A stretch of DNA of 64,000 nucleotides. It comes from Macrothele yani (taxonomy: Eukaryota > Arthropoda > Arachnida > Araneae > Macrothelidae). Location: contig CM077024.1 in assembly GCA_039090855.1 (NCBI GenBank), positions 66,177,594 through 66,241,593 on the forward strand. Reading direction: 5' to 3'. The translations under genes and the position numbers were made by a program. Numbering within the stretch: the stretch's first letter is position 1; each line of letters begins with the position of its first letter. The notes under the pieces are model-generated. The model made no database searches. It was not told the origin of the DNA and was given only the letters and a program-made list of their open reading frames with translations. Shown here in pieces: positions 54,993 through 64,000 of the stretch.

Positions 54993-55186
54993 ATTTGGTT
55001 TGGAGATTTTAACGACCATCGTGAGCATCTCAATGGGCTATAAGCAGTTGCCTGTCCCTAACTTAGGGCCACTGGTTTCAGGGAATGGAGAGAGCTAGTG
55101 CCATTAGACAAACACAACATCCATGCCTCACAGAGATTTGGACGAATAGTCAGAAGCCATCGCTTAGATAACTGCGCCACAGGGGC
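54993..55186 (-). mobile_element. tRNA-derived SINE, second copy
   Basis: On the minus strand it starts with GCCCCTGTGGCGCAGTTATC (box A), then a damaged box B region, GAGGCATGGATGTTGTGTTT, then CCCTAAGTTAGGGACAGGCA and a 3' body ending near 54993. Same family as 2125-2348 at roughly three-quarters identity by eye. The A-tail is not preserved. Confidence 0.82.
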
Positions 55187-55581
55187 AGCTGAAAAATCGG
55201 GAAATCTTGACTTGCAGAAATGCGCTGGTAAGGTAAACGACGAGTTCTGGAAGGAAACTGGGTGTTAAGTTTTCAGTCTTGAATCAACTGTTCCATTTAA
55301 AACTAGAATCGTTGCTTTTCTTATTTTTGGAATGGGATGCTAACTTCACTTTTGATGAAATTCCAGACCTAGGAAAGAAATTCCTTAATTTAGCAACCAG
55401 TTTATTTTTGGTACAAAAATTGAGTTAGAATACTCTGCGAAATAAAGGTGTTTATAGTTTTCCCTATTTGTAATTACCCTATCTTTTTGAAGTAGTTTCA
55501 CCATTGTGCACATCTGAATTCATTGATAACATTTTGTTAATTGCAATGCATATTTGAAAACTAAGATCTGTGGTTGCTTGA
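55187..55581. other. No gene seen
   Basis: Featureless AT-rich intron sequence leading to the first 46-bp direct repeat. Confidence 0.6.
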
Positions 55582-55627
55582 AAGTCTGTATTATTACAAG
55601 TATTTTGATGCAATTTGTGTATCAATA
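55582..55627 (+). repeat. 46-bp direct repeat, left copy
   Basis: Starts AAGTCTGTATTATTACAAG and ends TGTGTATCAATA. Identical to 60117-60162 at all 46 positions; bases outside differ on both sides. Confidence 0.97.
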
Positions 55628-58600
55628 ACACAATGTTATGGCGAAAATGCAAGAAAGGTTATTTGGGTAATTAATATTTAAATTTATGCAAATATTAAAA
55701 TTGAGGTAAATGTTGTAATTAGGGTGAAAATTTGGGAGAATGGGTGGATGAATTTCGAAACAAAAAGAACATTCAATTAACTTAAGGCCATGATAAATGA
55801 AAATATAAATAGAATGCAACACTGATATTTGAACATTCCCAAAAGTTACTATTGAAGGTTTACATTGTTTGAATTTTCGATGAGTTGAGACACCTGCAAG
55901 TGTAAAATACGTAATTATTGTTTACATGTGTACCAAATTTGTAAACACTAAAAATTAGATGGTATACAATGTACACGTGTAATAAATAACCTTTGGAGGC
56001 TGTGATGATCAATTTAGTGGTTAGGACAAAAATGCATTAATTAAATAAACAAACTTCCAGGGTCGTTTCCAGCCTTAGGCAAGCTAAGGTGGATTAGCAT
56101 GTGACCCTGTGATGAACTTCAACTTACTCAACTAATTCTTCACTGCACAAGGTTTGGGTTTTTGAAAGGCCACTTGGCCTGCATTTATTTGAAAAACTTA
56201 AACCATTTAAACAACAAGGTATTTCAAGAAGTCAAGGAATACCCACGTCAACAAATGTTTTCTGTTCGACACAATCAGCTTTCCAAATTTTAAAATTTGT
56301 TTTAACTTCGGCTACTGGACTAATAAATATCAAATGCCACACAGTTTAGATTCTTCGAAAGAAACAAACAATTCTGCACACAAAATGTGATATTTCTTAA
56401 TTTATGCTTGACATGTAGTAGCATTAGAATTTTAAAATTAGTATGGCAGGCTGAAAACTCAACGAAGCTTAATTACAGCTTTAACAGTAATAGGCTAACA
56501 ATTTAGCCTTCAGAACATGACAAATTTTAAACACACTACTTTGTATTAGCATAATATCTCGCATCTTTGAAGTTCACAAATTATGTAACAAAACTTAGCT
56601 TGTAGCACCAGGCACATTATTTATAAAAAAAAAAAAAAGATTTGCGAATCGCAAACACTTGATGGATGACACAGTAAGACATAACATTGTGAATTGGTTC
56701 TGATAGCTGAAGTGTTATTTCTTTCTTTCTCTCTCTCTCTCTTCATGAATTTATAGCTTATAGTATATACAATATATTTCATTTAACCTTTTGAACACAC
56801 CCCTCAAACCAGTTTCCCTAACCGACATTAATTTTAAAATTACAATAACTGAGCAAAAATTTGTAAATTACCAAAAGTTACTTTAGTAAACAATCCTCCA
56901 CTAACAGGAAAATTTGCATTAAAATCGCATAGCACAGAACACTAGCATTAACTGATACAAACTAGCTTTCAGACACTATACTGAACATACTGCACTTAAC
57001 ATCTTACCAAATTAATTAAAAATTTATCATTAACTCGCAACGCTGTCAAAAGAATTAAAATTCACACCATCAAGAAATTCAATTATCCTTCCTAACACAA
57101 GCTTGCTCTGAATTCATAATACCTTACAATGCAAATAAAGGCAAACACTACTTCACAACACTCTATGAACTTGAACTTATATTTATATGTACTCTAACTG
57201 CTCACCAAAATTTTAAAATACACAACTATTTCTGACATGCAACTCCTAAATCAGCTTAATCTACATTTGCAAAAGTACACTAAGTTTTTCACCAATTTAA
57301 CAGATCCACATAGTAAATTCAGGCACTAGCTAGACAAACATCTCATTTAAATCACTCAATTTCACTGAAAACAAAATTCTCACTGTGAGGAAGAATTTAG
57401 GCTGAAGGTGAGATTTGGTCGTGAATCCAATCAGGCCTATGCACCGAAATGGGAGTATATGTGTGACATATCACCCTGTACTGTTTTCTTCACTTACTGT
57501 TTTGGGACAACACTCATGAACTCGCCTTGCTTGGGGTAGCTTCCTATGGGTCTTCGGCTTACTGGGGGTGGAAGAACAATCCACCAATTGTTTCCATCTA
57601 TGCCCTTTCAGACACAAAGCGTTTTCCACATATGGAAAGTACCCTGCAAGAAGTTTCCCCCCCCCCAATTATTTTTCCCTGGTACATACAGCTACCAGAA
57701 AAACACCATACGAAGACTCACATTATTTCCAGAAATACCCTTATCTTGTCATTCCTCAGGCACACAGCTTCCAGGAGAATTAACATTATACTACTTATTT
57801 CCCAGAAAAATACACCTATCGAAGAACTATCTGTTTCCAGAAATCACCTCCCGAAGAATTCCAACATTATACAATGGTAATATACAGGCCAACACTTTAT
57901 TAAAACCTAGTCTGTGTGAATGCCTTTTTTAACTTCTCACACTCATGAAAATTCATTTTGCAGATCCACTGACTGATATTGGAAACTAGTCCACCCTACT
58001 ACAAAATGTTAAAGAATGATTTTACACCTAAATTTACCAAAACGCCCAGATCATACTAAAACTACCTCTAAGAAAAATTTAAACTGCATGGCACTTACCT
58101 TATACTCATAAATACTAATGCAAATTATAAAATATAAAAATCACTTAGCCCAAAGAGAGAAATTACTTACACACAAAAAAAAAACTGGTCTGAGAGGTTG
58201 CTCTTGTTTACGATAGCTCACACCAAACTTATGAAATCACATAACCCCTGCTGCTACTACATTTAACATCTCCTTTTTCTCAATCTGTCACCTCTGAGTA
58301 TAAAATTTAGTAGGAAGCTTTTTTCACAAAATAATACTTAATCACCGAACTTCATAACATTCCACACAAAAGCTCAAAAAATACAAAAAATAAAATACCA
58401 CTTAACACAGGTAAAATTACAATTCTTCCTAATTTAGCTCAAAAGAAAATGACAGGAAGCTTGCCATGCCAGCTATTACTTGACCACACATACAAGACCT
58501 GACAAAATGATATTGACAACTTTTCCACACCCAGCCAGCCTCAAAAAAAAAATTATCATAGAAAAATATATATATATATATATATATATACATTCATTTA

Positions 58601-59027
58601 ACATGTACTGCTCCACTGCAAAGCTCACTCGTTCAACAATTTCAAAGGAACCACAACATAGTTTTTTCCTTTTTGGAATTTTAAATATTATTTCGATTCA
58701 AACTTCATCGTTATGAGAACTTATTATTTAAGAATAATTATTTTAGCAGATCAAATATGTTAAACAAACCGCTCATATAGACGAGGGTAAGAGTTCGAAG
58801 GTGTTATAAATTTTGGAGGGAAAAAAAAAAAATTTTAGAGTTCCTGATGACACTTCTAGGCGAATTTTGACGACCTGATGTATTTTGCCTCTGATGTGGA
58901 AAACGAAACAAAACTTATCCCCAGTCCTTAGGGCAGGGTAAAGGGGTTTGGCAACCAATTGCCACCCCTCCCCCTAGAATCACTGGTGGTTTCAAAATAA
59001 ATCACGGAAAAAAGGCCGGTTCTGATA

Positions 59028-59204
59028 CTACGTCGTCCTGGTGGTCGGCTGTGCTTGAGGGCGAAAGCCATAGTCTTTCGAAGTTTCCATCATCTGCCAG
59101 GCGGTTTTCAGGCGCAGTCCCCAGCTCTCGACGAGAATGCTTAGGAGGGCATCGGTGGTCATCCTTCGCTGCGCTCCGAGGAGGTCCCGTCCTAAGGTTG
59201 TCAT
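59028..59204 (-). CDS. Small open frame, 58 codons, unrecognised
   Basis: It starts MTTLGRDLLGAQRRMTTDAL and continues SILVESWGLRLKTAWQMM, ending at TAG. It lies in the GC-richer part of the unexplained block, downstream (minus strand) of two CCAAT boxes. An even shorter frame ending DSSKYKEVEEIMKK stops just before its ATG. Neither matches a family I know, and chance is a fair explanation. Confidence 0.2.
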   Translation of the reverse strand: MTTLGRDLLGAQRRMTTDALLSILVESWGLRLKTAWQMMETSKDYGFRPQAQPTTRTT

Positions 59205-59511
59205 TTCTTCATAATTTCTTCCACCTCTTTGTATTTGGAGGAATCAGTGAACAATTCATCACAAGCACTGAGCTCCTTGTAAATTTTCCATATAACTAAT
59301 TATGAACCTGACAAGTCCTCACGCCAGAGGACTGTAGCTACAAGGCTCCATTAAGTGCCAGTTTTTCTTTTTTTCTGCTGGGCTGGCCCAAAGATCGGCT
59401 AGGACGGCTGAGTTCTTCCCCACCTTACATCGTGGCCAGCAACAACGAGAAGAGTGCTTTTTCCAAAAAAAAAAAAAAAAAAAACTGGGTGCTTGAAAAC
59501 CTCTGACCCCC

Positions 59512-59570
59512 TCATTGGCTAAAAACTTCTCCTAGTAACCAACGACTCCGCTAGTGATTGGCCATTAGTT
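59512..59570 (-). promoter_or_regulatory. Paired CCAAT boxes, possible minus-strand promoter
   Basis: On the minus strand GGCCAATCAC and TAGCCAATGAG lie about 45 bp apart. Both fit the NF-Y consensus (core CCAAT with purines before). No TATA box is apparent. The only candidate transcript is the unexplained block itself. Confidence 0.3.
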
Positions 59571-60116
59571 TCCCACCAAAACTATGACACTGACCACATG
59601 GCTTCAACTCCTAGGCAAGGAAGCAACCTTGACCTCCAGAGTAGGGAACGCTGTACCCTCCTGCCTGCATGCTGATCTAAAAATAACCTGACGCTTGCTT
59701 AAGATACTTTTTGTGACACTTTTAGAGGCTTCTAAAACTGCCTAAAATGGTGGACTCTGATATGGAAGTTTTTGGGTTTTGCACAATTTACAAGAATGCT
59801 TTCCCTTCATTCCGTGATAAATAGCAAATAATTTTGTTTTCGAAAAGGGTTGATGATAACTTCTTTCTCGCCTTTACTTACCTATTTAACTTAAGAGTAA
59901 AAAGTAAATTAATAAAAAAAAAAATAATTTTTATTATCCCTCCTCCCTTTTTTTTTCATGAAATTTTGCTTGTCTGGTCAGGGCTGAGAAATGAAAGAAC
60001 ATGGCCATTATTCCCTCAGCCTCCTCCAAACAGAAATTTTGAAGCGTGGACTGGAGAGAATTTTGATTCTATTTATTTATTTATTTTTTCTCCCGTAAAT
60101 CTCAGCGAAGTGAATG

Positions 60117-60162
60117 AAGTCTGTATTATTACAAGTATTTTGATGCAATTTGTGTATCAATA
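60117..60162 (+). repeat. 46-bp direct repeat, right copy
   Basis: Identical to 55582-55627. Confidence 0.97.
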
Positions 60163-60553
60163 CCACTGAAAACAAAATTATGAAACATTCATGAACTGTT
60201 TTTTTTAAGTCATTCTTACTTGTTCAGGCTAGTAAGAATGTCAATGTCAGGCTTTGAATGCTGTATTGATACATCCAGCAAACCCATGTTTTAATGTACT
60301 GCTGCAGAAAGAGAAAAGAAATGGTTTAATGAAATTAATGAGCCAGCCTTCTGTTGGAAACAACGCATTAAAAGAATATAATCAGAACAAATTGGAATCC
60401 ATAACACTGCCAGCTGTTCTTTTATATTTTATGCAGTGGTGACAAAGCAGCTACCTGGTGCCTTAATTGTGACTACCCTCTTCTGCCAGCTCAAAGCTGA
60501 TTCTTCTGCATGTCTGGAGTATCAAACGTGTTCTCAATTGTGTAAATTAAGAA
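60163..60553. other. No gene seen
   Basis: A splice-acceptor-like ATGCAG lies at 60431-60436 but the frame after it does not resemble a perilipin C-terminus. Confidence 0.5.
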
Positions 60554-61640
60554 TACACTGCCCGACAAGGAAAATGCCACATCATGAAGTAATGTACGAA
60601 ATGAGGCGAATCTTACCGCACATGAAGACAAGTAGGTTGGAAAGAAGTAACTTAATTTCTGATGTATTACGTAAGATGGGCAAGGAGACTGTATAATGTG
60701 GTCTGAGTCGATAGGTCGTGTGTCCGCCACGTTGGTGTATATACAGTATGTATTCAGCTACATGGCGTCGCATCGTTTCCCTGTCTCAGTGGTCCCCGGA
60801 TGGTATCTTGAGATCTCACCATTGATCTGTGTCCTATTCATAGACATTGCGAGAATGCCTTGCAGGGGCGTTAAGTTCTCTACTGGGGGGATTCTGGGGA
60901 TTGCACTTGTCAGGGCAGCACCCAGATATCTTGTAGGCACTCTCTAATGTTGGCAGTGTACGGGCGGTTGTTGAAACTTGGCATCAGGGATACCATGGAG
61001 ATACGGCAACAAAATTGGTTGCAGCATTTCATCAAAATGCTTCAGGTCTTGCTGCCATTGTACCCACTATACACACAGTGAACTGCTGTTGAAACTCTTA
61101 GAGCCCAAAACCATGACAGACTGAGGAGCCGTATGACGCTCGCAGGTGGTAGCCAGATCAATCCAGTGACCATGTCGTATCGGTACTACCAATCGGCAGT
61201 CTTCGTCGCTGATTACGACATGGCTGTATTTCTCCCGCGACTTCAACCTTGCGCAACGATGTGCTGCGTTGAGTGGTAGTCGTCGCAATGGCTGGCGAGA
61301 TCCCAAACGTGCCGCAGTCGATCTGTGATTCATAGTCCGTTTCGATACGTGGATATCCGTACCTGCCTGTGCATCTTGTCCAATATAGTCTGCTGTGGGG
61401 CTGTTACGGCCTGCCAGTGATCGAAGCGTTCGCCTACGTGCAGCAGTCTCACCACGGTGTAACATGTTTCTCTCCAACTACTTGCTAGATTCTGCCGACA
61501 TTTGTTACTTCGGTCACAATACGATGCAGAAACCAACCTGCCATATGTAACCCTATAATGAAGCCTTTTGGTAAAGGTGGCCGTGTGATGGTCGGATTCC
61601 CGATGACGTCGTCTAAACATTGTCACATCTTTAACGCGCT
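60554..61640 (-). pseudogene. Tc1-like transposase relic
   Basis: Left end TACACTGCCCGACAAGGAAA at 60554 is Tc1-like; the matching right end was not found. On the minus strand a linker reads RLLHVGERFDHWQAVTA (frame 61330-61626). Then the second frame (61067-61477) has ARLGSRQPLRRLPLNAAHRC, SHVVISDEDCRLVVPI with the first Asp (the usual FSDES is ISDED) and RHTAPQSVMVLGSKSF. This matches the VMVWG box of Tc1 transposases. The later DNA/E boxes are only faint. Inactive. Confidence 0.75.
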
Positions 61641-62251
61641 TTTGTCAGACATAACGACCAAACTTAGATACGCCGAGCCGTTTTGCCATTTTTTCTCCCT
61701 CATTCATCACGTGATTGCTTCGCAACTGAGAATTTTCATAACCCACTGTCAACACATATCACCATGCAGGGCATGCAAATTGGTGAAACAGGTTTTCCAG
61801 TTATTTGGTGAGCGGCGCCCCCATCGCCCCAGCTCACCTTGTGACGGAGTACATTTCGTTTCCTCTTGAACGATACCATCACCGAAGGGACAGCTGTTCA
61901 TCCAGCTGATGGGGATGTCGTCCCCACGGCCCGAACCGATTTTCTCTTATAATTTTCCTTTTTCGTCTTTAGTTCATATCTTGACATGTACCCGCCTCAG
62001 TTGTAGGCTGCTGAGGTTGTGATGAGGTGCCAGCTCCGGGTTTTGTTCCTCGTTTCCTTCCCTGTCTTTTCTCTTATGTTAAATTTTCTGTTTTTCCGGA
62101 GCTGGTTAGCTTAGACCTACCTGCACGTGTGCCATGTGCGGTGACCCATACAGGTGGAAAAAAAGATGCTGGAGGCTGAGGTATCTGGGGGCCGGGTTCT
62201 AGTTGTCTCCAGATGCCAACACTCCTTTTTGCCCTCTGCTTCATCCTAAAC

Positions 62252-62312
62252 GGGATGAGGAATTGCTGGAAGAGGAACGCGATGAGGAATTGCTGGAAGA
62301 ACTTGGGGAACT
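62252..62312 (+). repeat. Duplicated ORF1 segment in the LINE leader
   Basis: GATGAGGAATTGCTGGAAGA occurs twice here, the second followed by ACTTGGGGAAC. The same string (GATGAAGAATTGCTGGAAGA then ACTTGGGGAAC) is part of ORF1 at 62983-63013. The other copy of the family lacks this segment in its leader. Confidence 0.85.
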
Positions 62313-62614
62313 GTGAGCTAACCCACTCCTAGTCGGGAAGTCTGTGGCCGAGTGGCGTCCAGACTTCTAGCGGCTTGTCGTTCTGTTCGGCAGGGTGATT
62401 TTGGGGGTAGGGTGGGCGTGCCAAAGAGGTGTTCCCCGGGCATGGGAAAGTCTGGGTGCACGCCGAGCGTATGTCTGCCCTACCAACTTGCTATATCCGC
62501 TGACTATCCCTAGAGCCGTGTCCTGCGTCCTCTTGGGCTTGCGGACCTCCGACTCTCCCTCGTTGGGCTCGGTAGTGAGTGGGGAGGTCGGCGGAAGAAT
62601 ATTTACTCTTATTC

Positions 62615-63836
62615 ATGGCAACCCTATGTGTTTCCCAAGCTGTACCTTTGAAGCGCCGTGTGGAGGATGGTACACCCTCCTACACTAAGAAACTACTCAG
62701 TTCCAACTGTAATGCTCTGTTTCTTCTAATTCATTCTGTTGTTCCTGCACAATCCAAGAGTCCTTTCTGGATTAATAAGGCTCTTCAGGCCGTTGCGGGC
62801 TCACCAAAGAGTGTTAAGAAGCTCATGTCATGGGATCTTCTTGTGGAGACATCAAATCCACGCAACAGTGCCACCTTGCTGGAGTCGACCGTTCTGCTGG
62901 ACGTTCCAGTCCAAATATCTCCCCATGGTTTCCTAAATTCTTCTCGCGGTGTTATCAACTCCCGCGACCTGCTGGAGTGAAGCGATGAAGAATTGCTGGA
63001 AGAACTTGGGGAACAACATGTCACTGGGGTTCGGCGTATTCTTTTCCGGCGGGATGGGAAGTCTATTCCCTCCCGGAACATCGTGCTTACATTTGACTCC
63101 CCTACCCTGCCAACTTCCATCAAGGCGGGGTACTTGCGTCTCTATGTTCGACCATACATCCCGAACCCTTTGAGATGTTTCAAGTGCCAGCATTACGGTC
63201 ACTCCCAGCAGTCTTACCGTAATGTAGAAAAGTGTGGGCGCTGTGGGTCGCCTGAACACTCTTTTGGCGGACTGCTCCGCTGACTCTGATCACTGTGTCA
63301 ACTGCGAGGGATCTCACCCGGCTTCTTCTAAGCAGTGCCCAAAGTGGATCGAGGAGCGGGCTATCCAACGCCTGAAGACGACTGAACATCTGTCTTATCC
63401 TGAAGCCAGACGGCGGATAGCTCCTCTACCAACAGGCCGGCGCTCCTATGCATCGGTTGTGGTCCAGAAGGCTACTGTTGCGGTGCAGACTGAGGTGACC
63501 ATCCTGGCGCGGTGTCCTTATGATTTTGAGGACATCGTTGCTGCCGGGTTGGAGGCACTCAAGTCTCGCCGCATTGAATCCAAACCGCCTTCAACATCGA
63601 CTCCTAAAACATCCTCTGTGCAGAAATCATCCTCTGCCAGCACTGGGACCCAGGTCCCGGGCGCAACTCGGAAGAAGCCGGAAAAGGGGAAACCCGGATC
63701 ATCCCCCCAGAAACAGAGCAGGGTAAAACCACCAAAACCCCCGGCAGCTCAGCCCTGTATGAGTAAGCACAGCCCTGTGTTACCTCCGGACATTGCAGAT
63801 GGTCAGGAGCTGATGGACGACTCGGAGACCTTCTAG
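62615..63836 (+). pseudogene. LINE ORF1 (Gag-like), one stop and one frameshift
   Basis: It reads MATLCVSQAVPLKRRVEDGT onward to an in-frame TGA at 62978-62980, continues in the same frame (SDEELLEELGEQHVTGVRRI), and shifts frame near 63270. The zinc-knuckle region is damaged: the first knuckle is CFKCQHYGHSQQSY, with the last Cys replaced by Tyr, and the second (CGRCGSPEHSFG) is cut by the frameshift, while the third (CVNCEGSHPASSKQC) is intact. A Pro/Lys/Ser-rich tail ends at the TAG at 63834. The RNA-binding role is known for the family; this copy is probably non-functional. Confidence 0.85.
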
Positions 63837-63881
63837 TCGTCTGTCTTTTTCATTTTTCATCCTTTCCTTTTATTTTTCTTT

Positions 63882-64000
63882 ATGGCTACGCTCCTTCAGT
63901 GGAATTGCCGAGGTCTGCGACCACGAATTGATGATCTGAAGGGCTTACTGTCTTCGCACACACCTGTGTGCGTTTGCCTCCAGGAGACAAAGCTTCGCCC
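63882..64000 (+). CDS. LINE ORF2, start of the endonuclease domain (partial)
   Basis: ATG at 63882 opens a frame running off the window: MATLLQWNCRGLRPRIDDLK, then VCVCLQETKLRP. The WNCRGL and LQETKL patterns are the first two conserved blocks of the apurinic-type endonuclease at the N-terminus of jockey/I-like LINE ORF2, and the Glu in QETK is a metal-binding residue. It lies 45 bp after the ORF1 stop. No break is visible in the 39 codons present. The reverse transcriptase would lie outside the window. Confidence 0.85.
   Translation, partial: MATLLQWNCRGLRPRIDDLKGLLSSHTPVCVCLQETKLR

Larger units (their letters stand above)
55628..60116 (-). other. 4.5-kb unexplained block between direct repeats, strand-skewed
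   Basis: No known element or gene was recognised. From about 56100 to 58700 the + strand is C-rich and G-poor (in 57121-57180 I count 15 C and 5 G), while 55628-55990 has the opposite bias. At 58930-59460 the block becomes GC-richer. At 59515-59565 two inverted CCAAT boxes (ATTGGCTA, GATTGGCC) suggest a minus-strand promoter, followed on that strand by a T-run, a leader and a 58-codon open frame. Loose TTCCAGAAA/CGAAGAA repeats occur at 57640-57870, and a (TA)n tract at 58566-58590. It may be a long non-coding retroelement derivative or another insertion. No protein evidence exists. Confidence 0.5.
61790..64000 (+). mobile_element. Jockey/I-like LINE, second copy, cut by window end
   Basis: The leader (GGTTTTCCAGTTATTTGGTG, then GCGGCGCCCCCATCG) matches the beginning of the LINE at 22373. 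The same two-segment GC-rich leader is followed by ORF1, a 45-bp gap and the start of ORF2. Its 3' end is outside the window. It shows that the family normally has ORF2. Confidence 0.88.

Noticed and set aside
57471..57932. Overlapping open frames of 117-128 codons at 57527-57932 as a gene
   Set aside because: Three overlapping frames of similar length result from low G content (few TGA/TAG) in this stretch; none has recognisable domains.
60436..60696. Last perilipin exon after ATGCAG at 60436
   Set aside because: The 86-codon frame does not resemble the perilipin C-terminus, lacks the hydrophobic end segment, and partly overlaps the end of a Tc1 relic.

Overview
This window is a piece of a large, AT-rich animal genome, most likely an arthropod. 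The evidence is spliceosomal introns with GT/AG borders, one conserved animal gene spread over more than 42 kb, and a dense mixture of transposon families (jockey/I-like and RTE LINEs, Penelope-like elements, Tc1, mariner, hAT and TTAA-flanked elements, and a tRNA-derived SINE). The exact lineage cannot be settled from the sequence alone.

The only host gene I recognise is a perilipin (lipid-droplet coat protein, PAT family) on the + strand. Seven coding exons lie at 12376-12682, 16604-16686, 22205-22294, 28130-28241, 32998-33161, 42970-43104 and 54233-54397. They join in consistent phase into 352 residues with no stop. The 5' leader exon(s) before 12365 and the last coding exon(s) after 54397 were not found. 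The known introns are about 4 to 11 kb long and are mostly transposon debris.

Region by region: 0.8-5.7 kb holds two Penelope-like copies head to head, the right one carrying a SINE and a Tc1 element inside it. 7.0-8.4 kb is a mariner-type element with long inverted repeats. Intron 1 has only small repeats. Intron 2 holds a Tc1 relic (18447-20070) and a short hAT element with a perfect 8-bp target duplication (20305-21467). Intron 3 holds a LINE that carries ORF1 but no ORF2 and is bounded by a 13-bp target duplication (22373-24861). Intron 4 begins with a (CA)n tract and a Tc1 relic. Intron 5 holds a TTAA-flanked miniature element and a Tc1 element interrupted independently by an RTE LINE and by a hAT miniature element, each with a clear target duplication. 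Intron 6 holds fold-back repeats, two arrays of ~140-bp tandem units, a TTAA-flanked miniature element and two mariners, the second carrying a fold-back insert. Intron 7 (open to the right) holds a SINE, a 4.5-kb unexplained block between 46-bp perfect direct repeats, a Tc1 relic, and the start of a second LINE of the family seen in intron 3, here with the beginning of ORF2.

No operon-like or multi-gene system is present. The most interesting items are the ORF1-only LINE, the 4.5-kb strand-skewed block between direct repeats, the shortened hAT that keeps an open dimerisation-domain frame, and the clear order of insertions in the nested clusters.
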